Shown here: in pieces, positions 45,540 through 54,420 of the stretch | How positions within the stretch are numbered: the first letter of the stretch is position 1 | How the letters are laid out: each line of letters begins with the position of its first letter | From: an uncultured Pseudomonadota bacterium | GTDB lineage: Bacteria > Pseudomonadota > Gammaproteobacteria > Methylococcales > Methylomonadaceae | NCBI GenBank assembly: GCA_903867225.1 | Contig: CAIPQN010000042.1 | Span: forward strand, 1-64,000 | DNA: 64,000 bases | Direction of reading: 5' to 3' | The notes under the pieces: model-generated | What the model saw: the letters and a program-made list of their open reading frames with translations, nothing else | What the model was told of the DNA's origin: nothing | Databases searched by the model: none | Made by a program: the position numbers and the translations under genes

Positions 45540-46415
45540 TCACCGTAACAACGATTGAATAGCATTTTTTAAATCTGGATAAACAAACTCATAACCTAAC
45601 TCGTTAATTTTGACAGATGACACACGTTGTCCTCCAAGAATTAAATCAGCACGTTCACCAAGTAGCAATTTTAAAAACCAATCAGGCATATTGAAAAATG
45701 CAGGTCGAGAAATTATCGTGGCAAGTGTTTTTGTAAATTGGTCGTTGGTCACAGGTTCTGGAGCAGTCATGTTATATGCGCCTTCCGCTTCTGCGTTGTC
45801 CAATAACTTAATTACAATCGCAACGTAATCATCGATATGAATCCAACTCATCCATTGTTTGCCATCACCCATGCGCCCACCCAATCCCAATTTGAATGGC
45901 AGCAACATTTTTTTTAAAAAACCACCCGACGAATCCAAAACTAAGCTTGTTCGTAAAATACAAACTCGAATGCTCGATTTTAATGCCGCATTTTCCCAAG
46001 CTGAACACAACGTTGCACCAAAATCAGAGCCAGCCGATGTAGATTCATTTATAACCACGTCGCCCGTATTACCGTAGTAACCAATGGCAGAACCACTAAT
46101 TAACACTTTGGGTTTCTGATTAGCGATTTCAATATGTTTCACCAACTCTTCAGTCAACGTAACACGGCTATCCCATAAACATTTTTTACGCTCATCCGTC
46201 CACGGTTTATCGACAATCGGTTCACCTGCCAAATTTATTACGGCATCATAAATTGTTTCGGGTTGCCATTCACTTAACGATGCCATTGCCTTGCAGCCAT
46301 TCGGCACAAAAGCAGGTCTACGACTTAAAATTGTTAAATCATGACCGTTTTGAAGTAAAGCGGAACATAACTTTTTTCCAATTAAACCTGTTCCGCCAGT
46401 AATCAAAATTTTCAT
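45540..46415 (-). CDS. yfcH: TIGR01777-family SDR epimerase
   Basis: A 291-residue nucleotide-sugar-epimerase-like protein: ILITGGTGLIGKKLCSALLQ, VINLAGEPIVDKPWTDERKK, GSAIGYYGNTGDVVINE and WMSWIHIDDYVAI. The exact substrate is unknown. Genes of this family often accompany SRPBCC and photolyase or LOV genes in light-induced clusters. Here it is the last of three genes joined by ATGA overlaps behind the BLUF fusion. Confidence 0.88.
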   Translation of the reverse strand: MKILITGGTGLIGKKLCSALLQNGHDLTILSRRPAFVPNGCKAMASLSEWQPETIYDAVINLAGEPIVDKPWTDERKKCLWDSRVTLTEELVKHIEIANQKPKVLISGSAIGYYGNTGDVVINESTSAGSDFGATLCSAWENAALKSSIRVCILRTSLVLDSSGGFLKKMLLPFKLGLGGRMGDGKQWMSWIHIDDYVAIVIKLLDNAEAEGAYNMTAPEPVTNDQFTKTLATIISRPAFFNMPDWFLKLLLGERADLILGGQRVSSVKINELGYEFVYPDLKNAIQSLLR

Positions 46416-47776
46416 TCGTGGTTGCCCGTTAATGTTTTCAAGAACGCGACCACTTTATTCACTTCATCATTGGTGAAATCTTTATCGCGCTGAACTTTCG
46501 CCATGATGCGAACAGCATCTTCTAGTTTAGCCACTGAACCATCATGAAAATAAGGGTGCGTGAGTTCGACATTTCTCAATACGGGAACTTTGAAAAAATG
46601 ACGATCTTTTTCTTGTTTCGTGACGTTGAAACGTCCGTTATCCACTTCTGATAATTGCCCGCCGCGTAATTTGAAATAATCATTTTTTACGCCCATTTTT
46701 TCAAACGATAATCCACCCAATGCAGCTCCAAAATGGCAAGACGTACAATTTTCTTTGAATAACGCATAACCTGCTTTTTCATCGGCAGTTAAAATGGTGT
46801 TATTTCCGCGCAAATACTGATCAAAACGTGAATTTGGCGTAACTAACGATTTTTCAAATGTCGCAATCGCATCCGTCACGGTCGTTTTGGTTAATCCTTG
46901 CTCTGCGTACAATTTATCAAAAGCAATTTGATAATCAGAAACCTGTTTTAGTTTTTCGACTACATCATCCCAATTCGCGCCCATTTCTGCTGGACTTGCT
47001 ACAGGCCCCGCCGCTTGTTCTTGTAAATCTTTGGCACGACCATCCCAAAATTGAGCAATGTTATACATCGCGTTATAAACAGTAGGTGAATTGATAGGAC
47101 CTTGCTGACCTTTAATTCCAGTGGCTACTTTGGTTTGATCGGTGCCGCCTTTATTTAAATCGTGGCACGATGAACAGCTCAACGTGTTATCACCCGAAAG
47201 TAATTTTTCGTGGAAAAGTTTTTGACCGACAGCGACTTTTTCAGCATCTAAATCGACTTTTAATGGCAACGGTTGCACGGGTTCGCCTTTTAAATCATTT
47301 GCAGAATCTGCACTGAGCGGCAATTTTGCCCGTTCTTCCGAAATCCAATCAAGAATTAGTTTTTGTTCATCTGCACTTAATTTATCTGTCCAGTGCATCG
47401 AAAGATATAACGCAGGCGGCATACTGTTGTTTTTTAAAACGCTTTCCAATCGCGCCAACATTAACGGCGTAAAAGTATTTTCGCCGCTATAAAGCTGTTG
47501 AGATAAAACCAATCTATCACTCGCATTTTCAATATCTTTTGCCATGAGTTGTTTGGCGATGGGAAATGATGCGTAAATTGGCATTCGTGTCATGCCAGGC
47601 GAATGGCAATCGACGCATTTATTTTGAAAAATTTCTGATACTTTCGCAAATCGTTCTGAGCTTCCAGATACCACAGGAATTGGCTTATTTTCGCCCGAAA
47701 ATCCGAGCATATTTGAAATTGGCAACGCTAAACCAGCAAGTGCTAATGCAAATACATATAATGTTTTGTTATTCAT
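46412..47776 (-). CDS. Three-heme cytochrome c peroxidase-like protein
   Basis: A 454-residue exported protein about 120 residues longer than classical diheme peroxidases. It has an extra N-terminal heme motif (NKCVDCHSPGMTRMPIY) followed by the usual pair (CSSCHD, CTSCHF) and FWDGRAKDLQEQAAGPV and VPVLRNVELTHPYFHDGS. An additional heme domain is found in Yhj/QpoX-like peroxidases that take electrons directly from quinol. ATGA overlaps join it to the BLUF fusion upstream and the SDR gene downstream, so the three are translationally coupled. Confidence 0.88.
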   Translation of the reverse strand: MNNKTLYVFALALAGLALPISNMLGFSGENKPIPVVSGSSERFAKVSEIFQNKCVDCHSPGMTRMPIYASFPIAKQLMAKDIENASDRLVLSQQLYSGENTFTPLMLARLESVLKNNSMPPALYLSMHWTDKLSADEQKLILDWISEERAKLPLSADSANDLKGEPVQPLPLKVDLDAEKVAVGQKLFHEKLLSGDNTLSCSSCHDLNKGGTDQTKVATGIKGQQGPINSPTVYNAMYNIAQFWDGRAKDLQEQAAGPVASPAEMGANWDDVVEKLKQVSDYQIAFDKLYAEQGLTKTTVTDAIATFEKSLVTPNSRFDQYLRGNNTILTADEKAGYALFKENCTSCHFGAALGGLSFEKMGVKNDYFKLRGGQLSEVDNGRFNVTKQEKDRHFFKVPVLRNVELTHPYFHDGSVAKLEDAVRIMAKVQRDKDFTNDEVNKVVAFLKTLTGNHE

Positions 47777-50700
47777 GATGTTATTTCCGAAATGAATTGG
47801 TTTGTGTTCGAGTATTCAACATTTGCAAGTCCATATACTTGAGTCGATTCTTTAAGTGTGAATTCGCCTAAATGTTTAAATTCCCAAGATTCCGCTGCGA
47901 TTGTTTTAATGGATTCATCAATCGCCACGATTTTATTTGCATCTCGTGCAAACATACTCAAATAAACAGCTTGATCAACACTATCGCCTAAAACGGTGTA
48001 ATCCATTTTGATGGACGAACCGACATTACCTTCAATAATACCACCCGCCGCAAGTCCAAATCCGCAAGTTATCGTATTAAAAACAGGCGCGTTATTTTTC
48101 AATAATGTGAATTTTTCAAACGCATCGACACACGCCGCAACGGCAGCATCGACTTCGTTTTGTGTAAACTGCGCCACAATACAACCGCCTGCATATTTAG
48201 CTATTTGTCCGCCATATTGCACAAATGAGGTTGAACAAATTTCTAAATACTGATTAACGACACTAATAAGTTCTTCAGCAGAGAAATTTTTAGAAAGCGT
48301 TGTGAAATCAGTGATGCTGCCCGACACTAGAATTTTCCCTGTCTTTTTTATGGGAATCGTCAACGGATTCACGCCGTCCATCAAAAATTTAAGCAATGCT
48401 GGCTGCGTATAACGCCCGATGGTGCTATACAATTGTGCAATGTTTTGTAGCATCATGCTAATTGCTAATAACATCAAATCATTACTTTCATTAAGCGCAA
48501 CCGTTTTCATGCCCCAATCTGTGAAAAGCCGTTCTTCACATCCTGTTTCCGAACTCAAAATAGTGATGTCACTGTGGCGCGAATCACGACTAATTTTTTC
48601 CACTAACTCATCGACTATTTTTTCTTCACCTTCCAAAATTTGGAAAAAATAATCGTGTACCGAAATCAAAATTCCTGTCACATCGCGTTTTTGATTGTTA
48701 ATACTCGAAAGTCGTCCGATTTCAATAATATCTTCTTCGCTCAGCAAGGCATTTAATTTACTGACGTAAGTCAATCTTTTCATGCCTAATGAAACAGTAG
48801 GATTTTCTGTTTCAGATTGATGATTAATCAAATTACGAATCGCTTTTCCCATCAACCAGCCGCTTTGTACTAAGGCTTTCAAATCTTCTTGCGTGATAAT
48901 TTTCAATTCACAATCAGTCAAACAACGAACCGTTTCCACCCGACGATTTTGATGCAGCGGTAAAATCTCACCGAAATAATCACCTGCTGCTAATTCTCTG
49001 ATTTTGCGTCCATTTTGAACAACTTTTAAATTACCCGAATCAACCGCATAAGCCATTTCAGCGGCATCGCCTTCACGGAAAATTTCATCGCCCGCTTTGA
49101 AGTGCATTTTTTGTAAATGTGCCGTTTGAGCTTGCGCTAATACAGTAATATCATTGCGAAATGCGAGAACTAAAAACCAATCAATAATAATTCGTAGGTT
49201 TCTTTCCAAGCCAGGAACGGATAACAAATCAAACAACCGCGAAACAAACCACGCAGGTTCACCACTAAAAACAATGCCAGCCACACGGCATAAAGAGTAC
49301 ATTCCCATGTTGTAAGGTTTAAACAAATGTTTTCGCGCTTTGAACGCCCGTGAAGCATAACCTTGAGAACTCGCCCAAGCGTTAAATCCCGCGTAAAAAC
49401 CTAAATCGACTTGATCATTTGTGAAAATAAATTGAGCATCACGCATCGTTTGGCTGGTCTCGGTTATCCAGATATTTTCAAATGATTTAAGACGTAATTC
49501 ATCGTCAATTAAAAAAGGTTCGCTCAAATTTCCACGCCCAACAAACGGAATACTGGGGAATTTCAATGCGGCATTGACGACAAGACCTACCGATTGAATT
49601 CGTCCGCTTGAAAAAAACAAATCGCGCTGCGTAATACTGGTGATTTGTTCGTCCAAATGGTCAATCACACCCGCTTTTTTTAGATATTTATCACGCGCTT
49701 TTGAAATTTGTTTTTCAAAATCAGAACGAATTTGTCCTTGTTCTTCAAAAAGGTGAACACGCCAACCCAAATCACGCAACACCGAATACGCCGATTCTGC
49801 GGCGCGTAAAATTTGACTGATTTCAACCGCGATGGCTGAAGCACATTCGCCTACGCCAATCACTGCAAAGGTTAATAAACGAATTTTTTCTGATGAATCA
49901 TTACAAAATTCGGCTTCTTCAACCAAATCCAACACGCGCTGTCTAATACGAAGTGCGTCCGCCACCGAATCAATCGGACACGAATGTGCTTTCATGCCTG
50001 AAATGTTAAAAACGCTCGATTTTGGATTAAACGCAAGAATTAAACTGTCGTAATTTAGTTCAATAATTTCGTTATTTTTACGTTTAGCAAACACCTTTTG
50101 GTTGATTTCATCAATCGATTCTAACTGTCCGATAACGATATTGGTTTGCTGAACAATGCGTCGAAACGGATTCACCACATTTCCTGGTTGAACCGTTCCA
50201 CCAATCACTTCGGGTAAAAATGGTACAAACAAAAAGTTTGCTTGTTCATGTAACAAAGTGATTTTAACGTTTGAGTATTGCCCAATTAGTTTTTCAATTT
50301 TTAACGCAGCGTGTAACGCCGAAAGCCCACCCCCTACAATCACAATATGCGCGGGTTTATCTTTTGGAATTGGACGTTGTAAATGTCCTGCTGAATTGAT
50401 GAGGCACGACAAGACCACACCATAAAACAAAATATGCTCGGTTGGCGTTTCAGGCAAAAGTAAGGCAAAGATAGAAAATGCCGTTAGTAAAAAAAACGAC
50501 AACGGACGCAATAACACCCCCGCAATCATCAACACACCTGCACTCACTTCAACCAACGCCATCACAAGCGTAAAGGCTTCGGGATTCGCTGACAAAATGG
50601 GCAAATCGTAATAAGTAATAATGCCGATAGAGAGATTCGGCTGCATCACTTTAAAAAATACACCCAAGTACAATAACGTCGTTCCCGTCAAAATCCGCAT

Positions 50701-51426
50701 TATCGCTTGAGCGCGTTGACGCGGTTGATCTGCCAACCAAGATTGTAAATTTTGAAATACTGGAATTATCGGCAACGTTAAATAATGTCTGCCCGCACCT
50801 TGTAACACGAGATAAATACTTGCACCAACTAACGCGCCCGCATAAGCAAAAATAGCTTCACCGTATAAATAACCACCGAGAATACTTAGCAAAATCAGCA
50901 AAGCCGCAAATATCCGAACATAAAAACCAAAAAGAATCGTCAGTCCCAAAACAATTTCAGCCCAACGCAACCATGCCCAATCAGAACCCAGTTGTTTTAA
51001 ATCAAGGTCAGGGGCAAAAAATGTTGGAGATGTGAACGGTTCAATACCAAAACGAGGTTCGGCACCAAAAGCCGAAGATAATAAAATCCAAGCAAGACAT
51101 ACACGAAGAATGCGCGGAACATTATCGCCATAAGACGCTAATCGCGCTTGTAAATCGGGGAATAATTCACGCGCTCCTGTGAATCCTAACCAAACCCAAC
51201 CAATAATGAAAAGTGAAAACGCCGAAATCATAGACAAATTCAACGGCGAAAAATGTGAAAATAAATTGGGATGCGGTTTTGAATTCCATTCTTGGATTTG
51301 CTCGGGTGATAAAATCCAACGCTCATGTGCTAAAACAGCATCAGAAAAAAACAGCATCAAAAATAGGCTGCAAAATACAAATAATGTTTGCCGAACGTGT
51401 CGAGCATTTAAGTTGTCGATAATCAT
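47773..51426 (-). CDS. DoxX-like / NDH-2-like / cNMP-binding / BLUF / cyclase-like fusion
   Basis: A 1217-residue multidomain protein. In order: signal or first membrane helix (12-33); DoxX-like multi-pass region (60-350); NDH-2-like flavoprotein (359-770) with FAD motif IVIVGGGLSALHAA and a degenerate second nucleotide site (VIGVGECASAIAVE); cyclic-nucleotide-binding domain (772-870) with a phosphate-cassette-like YFGEIL and Arg829; BLUF (883-975) with Tyr887, Asn911, Gln929 (FFQILEG) and Trp971/Met973; class III cyclase-like domain (1028-1205). Residues 881-1205 resemble bPAC of Beggiatoa along the whole length. The cyclase metal aspartates are replaced (Ser1037, Gly1081), as are the transition-state Asn (Asp1151) and Arg (Tyr1155). 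The NDH-2 C-terminal GD motif is also missing (ITETSQT). It is probably a membrane-bound blue-light sensor with non-catalytic or altered outputs. Confidence 0.88.
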   Translation of the reverse strand: MIIDNLNARHVRQTLFVFCSLFLMLFFSDAVLAHERWILSPEQIQEWNSKPHPNLFSHFSPLNLSMISAFSLFIIGWVWLGFTGARELFPDLQARLASYGDNVPRILRVCLAWILLSSAFGAEPRFGIEPFTSPTFFAPDLDLKQLGSDWAWLRWAEIVLGLTILFGFYVRIFAALLILLSILGGYLYGEAIFAYAGALVGASIYLVLQGAGRHYLTLPIIPVFQNLQSWLADQPRQRAQAIMRILTGTTLLYLGVFFKVMQPNLSIGIITYYDLPILSANPEAFTLVMALVEVSAGVLMIAGVLLRPLSFFLLTAFSIFALLLPETPTEHILFYGVVLSCLINSAGHLQRPIPKDKPAHIVIVGGGLSALHAALKIEKLIGQYSNVKITLLHEQANFLFVPFLPEVIGGTVQPGNVVNPFRRIVQQTNIVIGQLESIDEINQKVFAKRKNNEIIELNYDSLILAFNPKSSVFNISGMKAHSCPIDSVADALRIRQRVLDLVEEAEFCNDSSEKIRLLTFAVIGVGECASAIAVEISQILRAAESAYSVLRDLGWRVHLFEEQGQIRSDFEKQISKARDKYLKKAGVIDHLDEQITSITQRDLFFSSGRIQSVGLVVNAALKFPSIPFVGRGNLSEPFLIDDELRLKSFENIWITETSQTMRDAQFIFTNDQVDLGFYAGFNAWASSQGYASRAFKARKHLFKPYNMGMYSLCRVAGIVFSGEPAWFVSRLFDLLSVPGLERNLRIIIDWFLVLAFRNDITVLAQAQTAHLQKMHFKAGDEIFREGDAAEMAYAVDSGNLKVVQNGRKIRELAAGDYFGEILPLHQNRRVETVRCLTDCELKIITQEDLKALVQSGWLMGKAIRNLINHQSETENPTVSLGMKRLTYVSKLNALLSEEDIIEIGRLSSINNQKRDVTGILISVHDYFFQILEGEEKIVDELVEKISRDSRHSDITILSSETGCEERLFTDWGMKTVALNESNDLMLLAISMMLQNIAQLYSTIGRYTQPALLKFLMDGVNPLTIPIKKTGKILVSGSITDFTTLSKNFSAEELISVVNQYLEICSTSFVQYGGQIAKYAGGCIVAQFTQNEVDAAVAACVDAFEKFTLLKNNAPVFNTITCGFGLAAGGIIEGNVGSSIKMDYTVLGDSVDQAVYLSMFARDANKIVAIDESIKTIAAESWEFKHLGEFTLKESTQVYGLANVEYSNTNQFISEITS

Positions 51427-51489
51427 AACATATAGCCTTCTAAATTAAATCTTTAGCTGCATTGGTTGCACATAAATCATCAGTTTTTC

Positions 51490-52116
51490 TTATTCGTCAC
51501 CACGCCCTTTAGGAATCATCATTTTGCCAAGTTGACGGGCTGTGAACCATGTAAATATCCGAAAACTTAACAACAAAGAAATGATAATTGCATAGAGTAA
51601 TGGTTCTGCAAGATTACCTTTGAGTTGCCAAAAGTAATGAATCACCGAAGCAATCGCTGCTAAATAAACCCAACGATGTAATTTTTTCCAATTTTTCCCT
51701 AATTTTTTCATCGCGAATTTTGATGACGTTATGCCAAGCAAAAAGACAATAATGTAAGCAAACACACCGAACCAAATATAAGGACTTTCGATAATATCCA
51801 TGATGATAAGTGACCAGTTAAAATTATGGTCAACCAGTAGATAAACTAAAAAATGCAACGAGGCATAAAAAAAAGCAAATAAACCAAATAATTGGCGATA
51901 TTCAGGCATACCGCGCCAGCGCGTGATAGTTTGAATAGGCGTTATAGTTAGCGCAATACATAAAAATCGCAATGACCAATCACCTAAACGAATATGCACG
52001 GCTTGAATCGGATTTGAACCTAAATTGTCGAAGACAACATCCAATCCCAACAATAATAACGGCAATAAACAAACAACTAATGTTACTGTCCATAAATTTT
52101 TGATTAACGCATTCAT
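51490..52116 (-). CDS. msrQ: MsrQ heme-binding membrane subunit
   Basis: MsrQ is the inner-membrane b-type cytochrome that passes electrons to MsrP for repair of oxidised methionine in periplasmic proteins. The 208-residue protein has about six membrane segments and the family pattern RFLCIALTITPIQTITRW, FAFFYASLHFLVYLLVD and KKLGKNWKKLHRWVYLAAIASVIHYFW, with heme-ligand histidines. It starts on the last base of the msrP stop codon (TAATG). Confidence 0.94.
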   Translation of the reverse strand: MNALIKNLWTVTLVVCLLPLLLLGLDVVFDNLGSNPIQAVHIRLGDWSLRFLCIALTITPIQTITRWRGMPEYRQLFGLFAFFYASLHFLVYLLVDHNFNWSLIIMDIIESPYIWFGVFAYIIVFLLGITSSKFAMKKLGKNWKKLHRWVYLAAIASVIHYFWQLKGNLAEPLLYAIIISLLLSFRIFTWFTARQLGKMMIPKGRGDE

Positions 52117-53066
52117 TAGAAAAAATGCCGTAAGTCCATGTCTTTATACAACGATGCTACTTGCTCACCGTAACCATTAAACAACTCAGTTTGCCGACGC
52201 GACGTAAAAAAACCACTGCCTAATAATCGTTCACTATTTTGACTCCAACGAGGATGGGAAACGGCTGGATTTACGTTTGCATAAAAACCATATTCTTGCG
52301 GCGCGGATTTATTCCACGTTGTCAAAGGTGGCTTTTTCAATAATTCAATTTTGACAATCGCTTTAATACTTTTGAATCCATATTTCCAAGGCACAACTAA
52401 ACGTAACGGTGCGCCATTTTGTTTTGGTAATTTTTCGCCATACATTCCCACCGCCAGCATCGTTAAAGGGTGCATTGCTTCATCGATTCGCAAACCTTCA
52501 ACATAAGGAAAATCCAACATTTTTTTCTCACGTTGATTTGGCATTGTTTCAGGTTGTTCAATCGTTGTGAATTTTACAAATTGCGCGGTTGAAAGTGGTT
52601 TTGCCATTTTCAATAAATTCGCCAATGAAAAACCAACCCAAGGCACAACCATTGACCAACCTTCAACACAGCGAAAACGGTAAATACGTTCTTCAAGCGT
52701 TTGTTGACTTAAAATATCTTCTAAATGATAAGTCGCAGGTTTTTCAACTTCACCGCTTATTTCAACTGACCACGGATCAATCACCATCGATTGCGCCAAT
52801 TTAGTGGAATCATCTTTGTTAAACGTAAATTCGTAATAGTTTGTATAGTTTTTAACTAATTCAACAGGTGTTGGTTTTAAAGAATTATCTGGCGTTGCGC
52901 TTTTTGCTAAATTTGAGAAAACTTTATTATCGCCAGCAAAAGCAGAAGGTATATTCGCACCTGCCAAGGTTAAACCTAACATTTGGATAAATTTACGTCG
53001 CTCTTGGAAAATTTCAGGTGGCGTAATTTCACTGCTCGGAATGTCTTTTTCTGTTTTTATTATCAT
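52116..53066 (-). CDS. msrP: Protein-methionine-sulfoxide reductase catalytic subunit MsrP
   Basis: A 316-residue molybdopterin enzyme that reduces methionine sulfoxide in periplasmic proteins. It has a twin-arginine signal (RRKFIQMLGLTLAG), the molybdenum-ligand cysteine in YRFRCVEGWSMVVPWVGF, and KYGFKSIKAIVKIELL. msrQ follows with a one-base overlap. Placement within a cluster of light- and redox-sensing genes suggests induction by photo-oxidative stress. Confidence 0.95.
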   Translation of the reverse strand: MIIKTEKDIPSSEITPPEIFQERRKFIQMLGLTLAGANIPSAFAGDNKVFSNLAKSATPDNSLKPTPVELVKNYTNYYEFTFNKDDSTKLAQSMVIDPWSVEISGEVEKPATYHLEDILSQQTLEERIYRFRCVEGWSMVVPWVGFSLANLLKMAKPLSTAQFVKFTTIEQPETMPNQREKKMLDFPYVEGLRIDEAMHPLTMLAVGMYGEKLPKQNGAPLRLVVPWKYGFKSIKAIVKIELLKKPPLTTWNKSAPQEYGFYANVNPAVSHPRWSQNSERLLGSGFFTSRRQTELFNGYGEQVASLYKDMDLRHFF

Positions 53067-53078
53067 GGTGAAAACCTG

Positions 53079-53909
53079 CTATTTCTTGCCTTTTGGAATC
53101 CAGCTCAATAACTGCATTATTTTTCGTTCAGTAATGAACGCAAGTGAAAACAATTGCACAAAATTTTCAGCTTCTACCAAATCAAGCCCTAAATTTTCAG
53201 GGACTAATTCTTTGCGAGTCTTAAACATTTTGTCCCAAATGGCTAAAACAATGCCGTAATTGCTGTCATGTTCTGAACGCAAAGTAGAATGATGAGTACG
53301 ATGTAACGCGGGGGTAATGATAAATTGTGAAATTTTATCTTCGTTTGGAACTTCGATATTCGCGTGATGAAAGAAGATGAAAAATAATTCAATAATTTCA
53401 ATCGACAAAACAACGTAAGCATTTACGCCAATAAAAATTACGAATGCACATTTGTAGACAATTTCGAGCAATAAATCAAAAACGTGAAAACGAAATCCCG
53501 TTGAAACATTGAAACTTTTATCGCAATGATGGATTTTGTGAAATCGCCACAACCATTCATATTTATGACTTGCACGATGCCACGCATAAATCGCTAAATC
53601 AAACAGTGCAAAGGCAAGTAACCATTTGATAATTCCTTCATCTAAATTCGATAACAAACCGTAAGACGAAAATTGTTGAGCAACAAAAAATAGCGATGAA
53701 GCTCGCAATAAACTCAAAATCACATTGTTGACTACAAATGCAGTGGTATTAGTGACGAACGATGTTTTATAGTTTTCGGCGGAAAACTGGCGATACGGTT
53801 TTTTCTTTTCAACGGCAAGCAAAAAGAAAAACGCTACAATCGCAAGCCCAAAAAGAATTTGAGTAAATACCGCGCCGCCATTATTCGTAACAAGTTCTGT
53901 TTCATTCAT
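53079..53909 (-). CDS. Sterol desaturase / fatty acid hydroxylase-family membrane enzyme
   Basis: A 276-residue membrane protein of the diiron hydroxylase superfamily. The histidine clusters are HRASH, WRFHKIHHCDKSFN, FFHHANIEVP and HRTHHSTLRSEHDSNYG. These enzymes hydroxylate or desaturate lipids using O2. Start ATG 53909 follows AAGGTG; a GTG one codon earlier is possible. In this cluster it may remodel membrane lipids in response to light or oxidative stress; the substrate cannot be deduced. Confidence 0.88.
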   Translation of the reverse strand: MNETELVTNNGGAVFTQILFGLAIVAFFFLLAVEKKKPYRQFSAENYKTSFVTNTTAFVVNNVILSLLRASSLFFVAQQFSSYGLLSNLDEGIIKWLLAFALFDLAIYAWHRASHKYEWLWRFHKIHHCDKSFNVSTGFRFHVFDLLLEIVYKCAFVIFIGVNAYVVLSIEIIELFFIFFHHANIEVPNEDKISQFIITPALHRTHHSTLRSEHDSNYGIVLAIWDKMFKTRKELVPENLGLDLVEAENFVQLFSLAFITERKIMQLLSWIPKGKK

Positions 53910-53933
53910 CACAACACCTTCTAAAATTTATAA

Positions 53934-54389
53934 TTATTTCGACATTGCGTTCAATAAACCGTTCAATTCTTTGATTTCATTCGTTGCGTTTACTTGTTCT
54001 GTGATGTCGTATTGCACACCCAAATAGTAAAGAACTCGTTTTTTCTTATCGAATAAGGGTGTGATTTTTAAACGATTATGAAACAACGTGCCGTCTTTTT
54101 TGTAATTGCGTAAGGTGACTTCTAACGCTTCATTGTTTTTCATTGCTTCAGCAATTTCATAACGTGCTGGCTGGTCACGGTCTTCGCCTTGCAAAAAACG
54201 ACAATTATGCCCAATGATGTCTTCCTGGCTATAACCTGTTAAACGCTCAAACGCTTTGTTTGCATAAACAATCGGCGCATCTTCTAAATCGGGGTCTGCC
54301 AACGTCACACCATTAACACATTCGTCCAAAATAGCCGAAAGTATTTGTGGAATTAAACCGCTTGAATCTTTTTCAACAATAAAAGGCAT
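53934..54389 (-). CDS. Short LOV blue-light photoreceptor
   Basis: A 151-residue protein consisting of one PAS/LOV domain with a C-terminal helix (J-alpha-like; ITEQVNATNEIKELNGLLNAM). It has the canonical flavin-adduct cysteine, Cys63, in GHNCRFLQGEDRDQ, plus NGVTLADPDLEDAPIVYANKAFERLTGY. Short LOV proteins such as PplR1 of Pseudomonas putida act by binding a MerR-type light repressor (LitR); no LitR gene is visible here. Its presence beside a BLUF fusion in the same gene cluster is noteworthy. Confidence 0.93.
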   Translation of the reverse strand: MPFIVEKDSSGLIPQILSAILDECVNGVTLADPDLEDAPIVYANKAFERLTGYSQEDIIGHNCRFLQGEDRDQPARYEIAEAMKNNEALEVTLRNYKKDGTLFHNRLKITPLFDKKKRVLYYLGVQYDITEQVNATNEIKELNGLLNAMSK

Positions 54390-54420
54390 AACATCAACTC
54401 CAAAAAATTAAGTTTAAAAA

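Noticed and set aside
47812..48780. Active photoactivated adenylyl cyclase
   Set aside because: Both metal aspartates and the transition-state Asn/Arg are replaced, so only the photoreceptor part can be claimed as intact.
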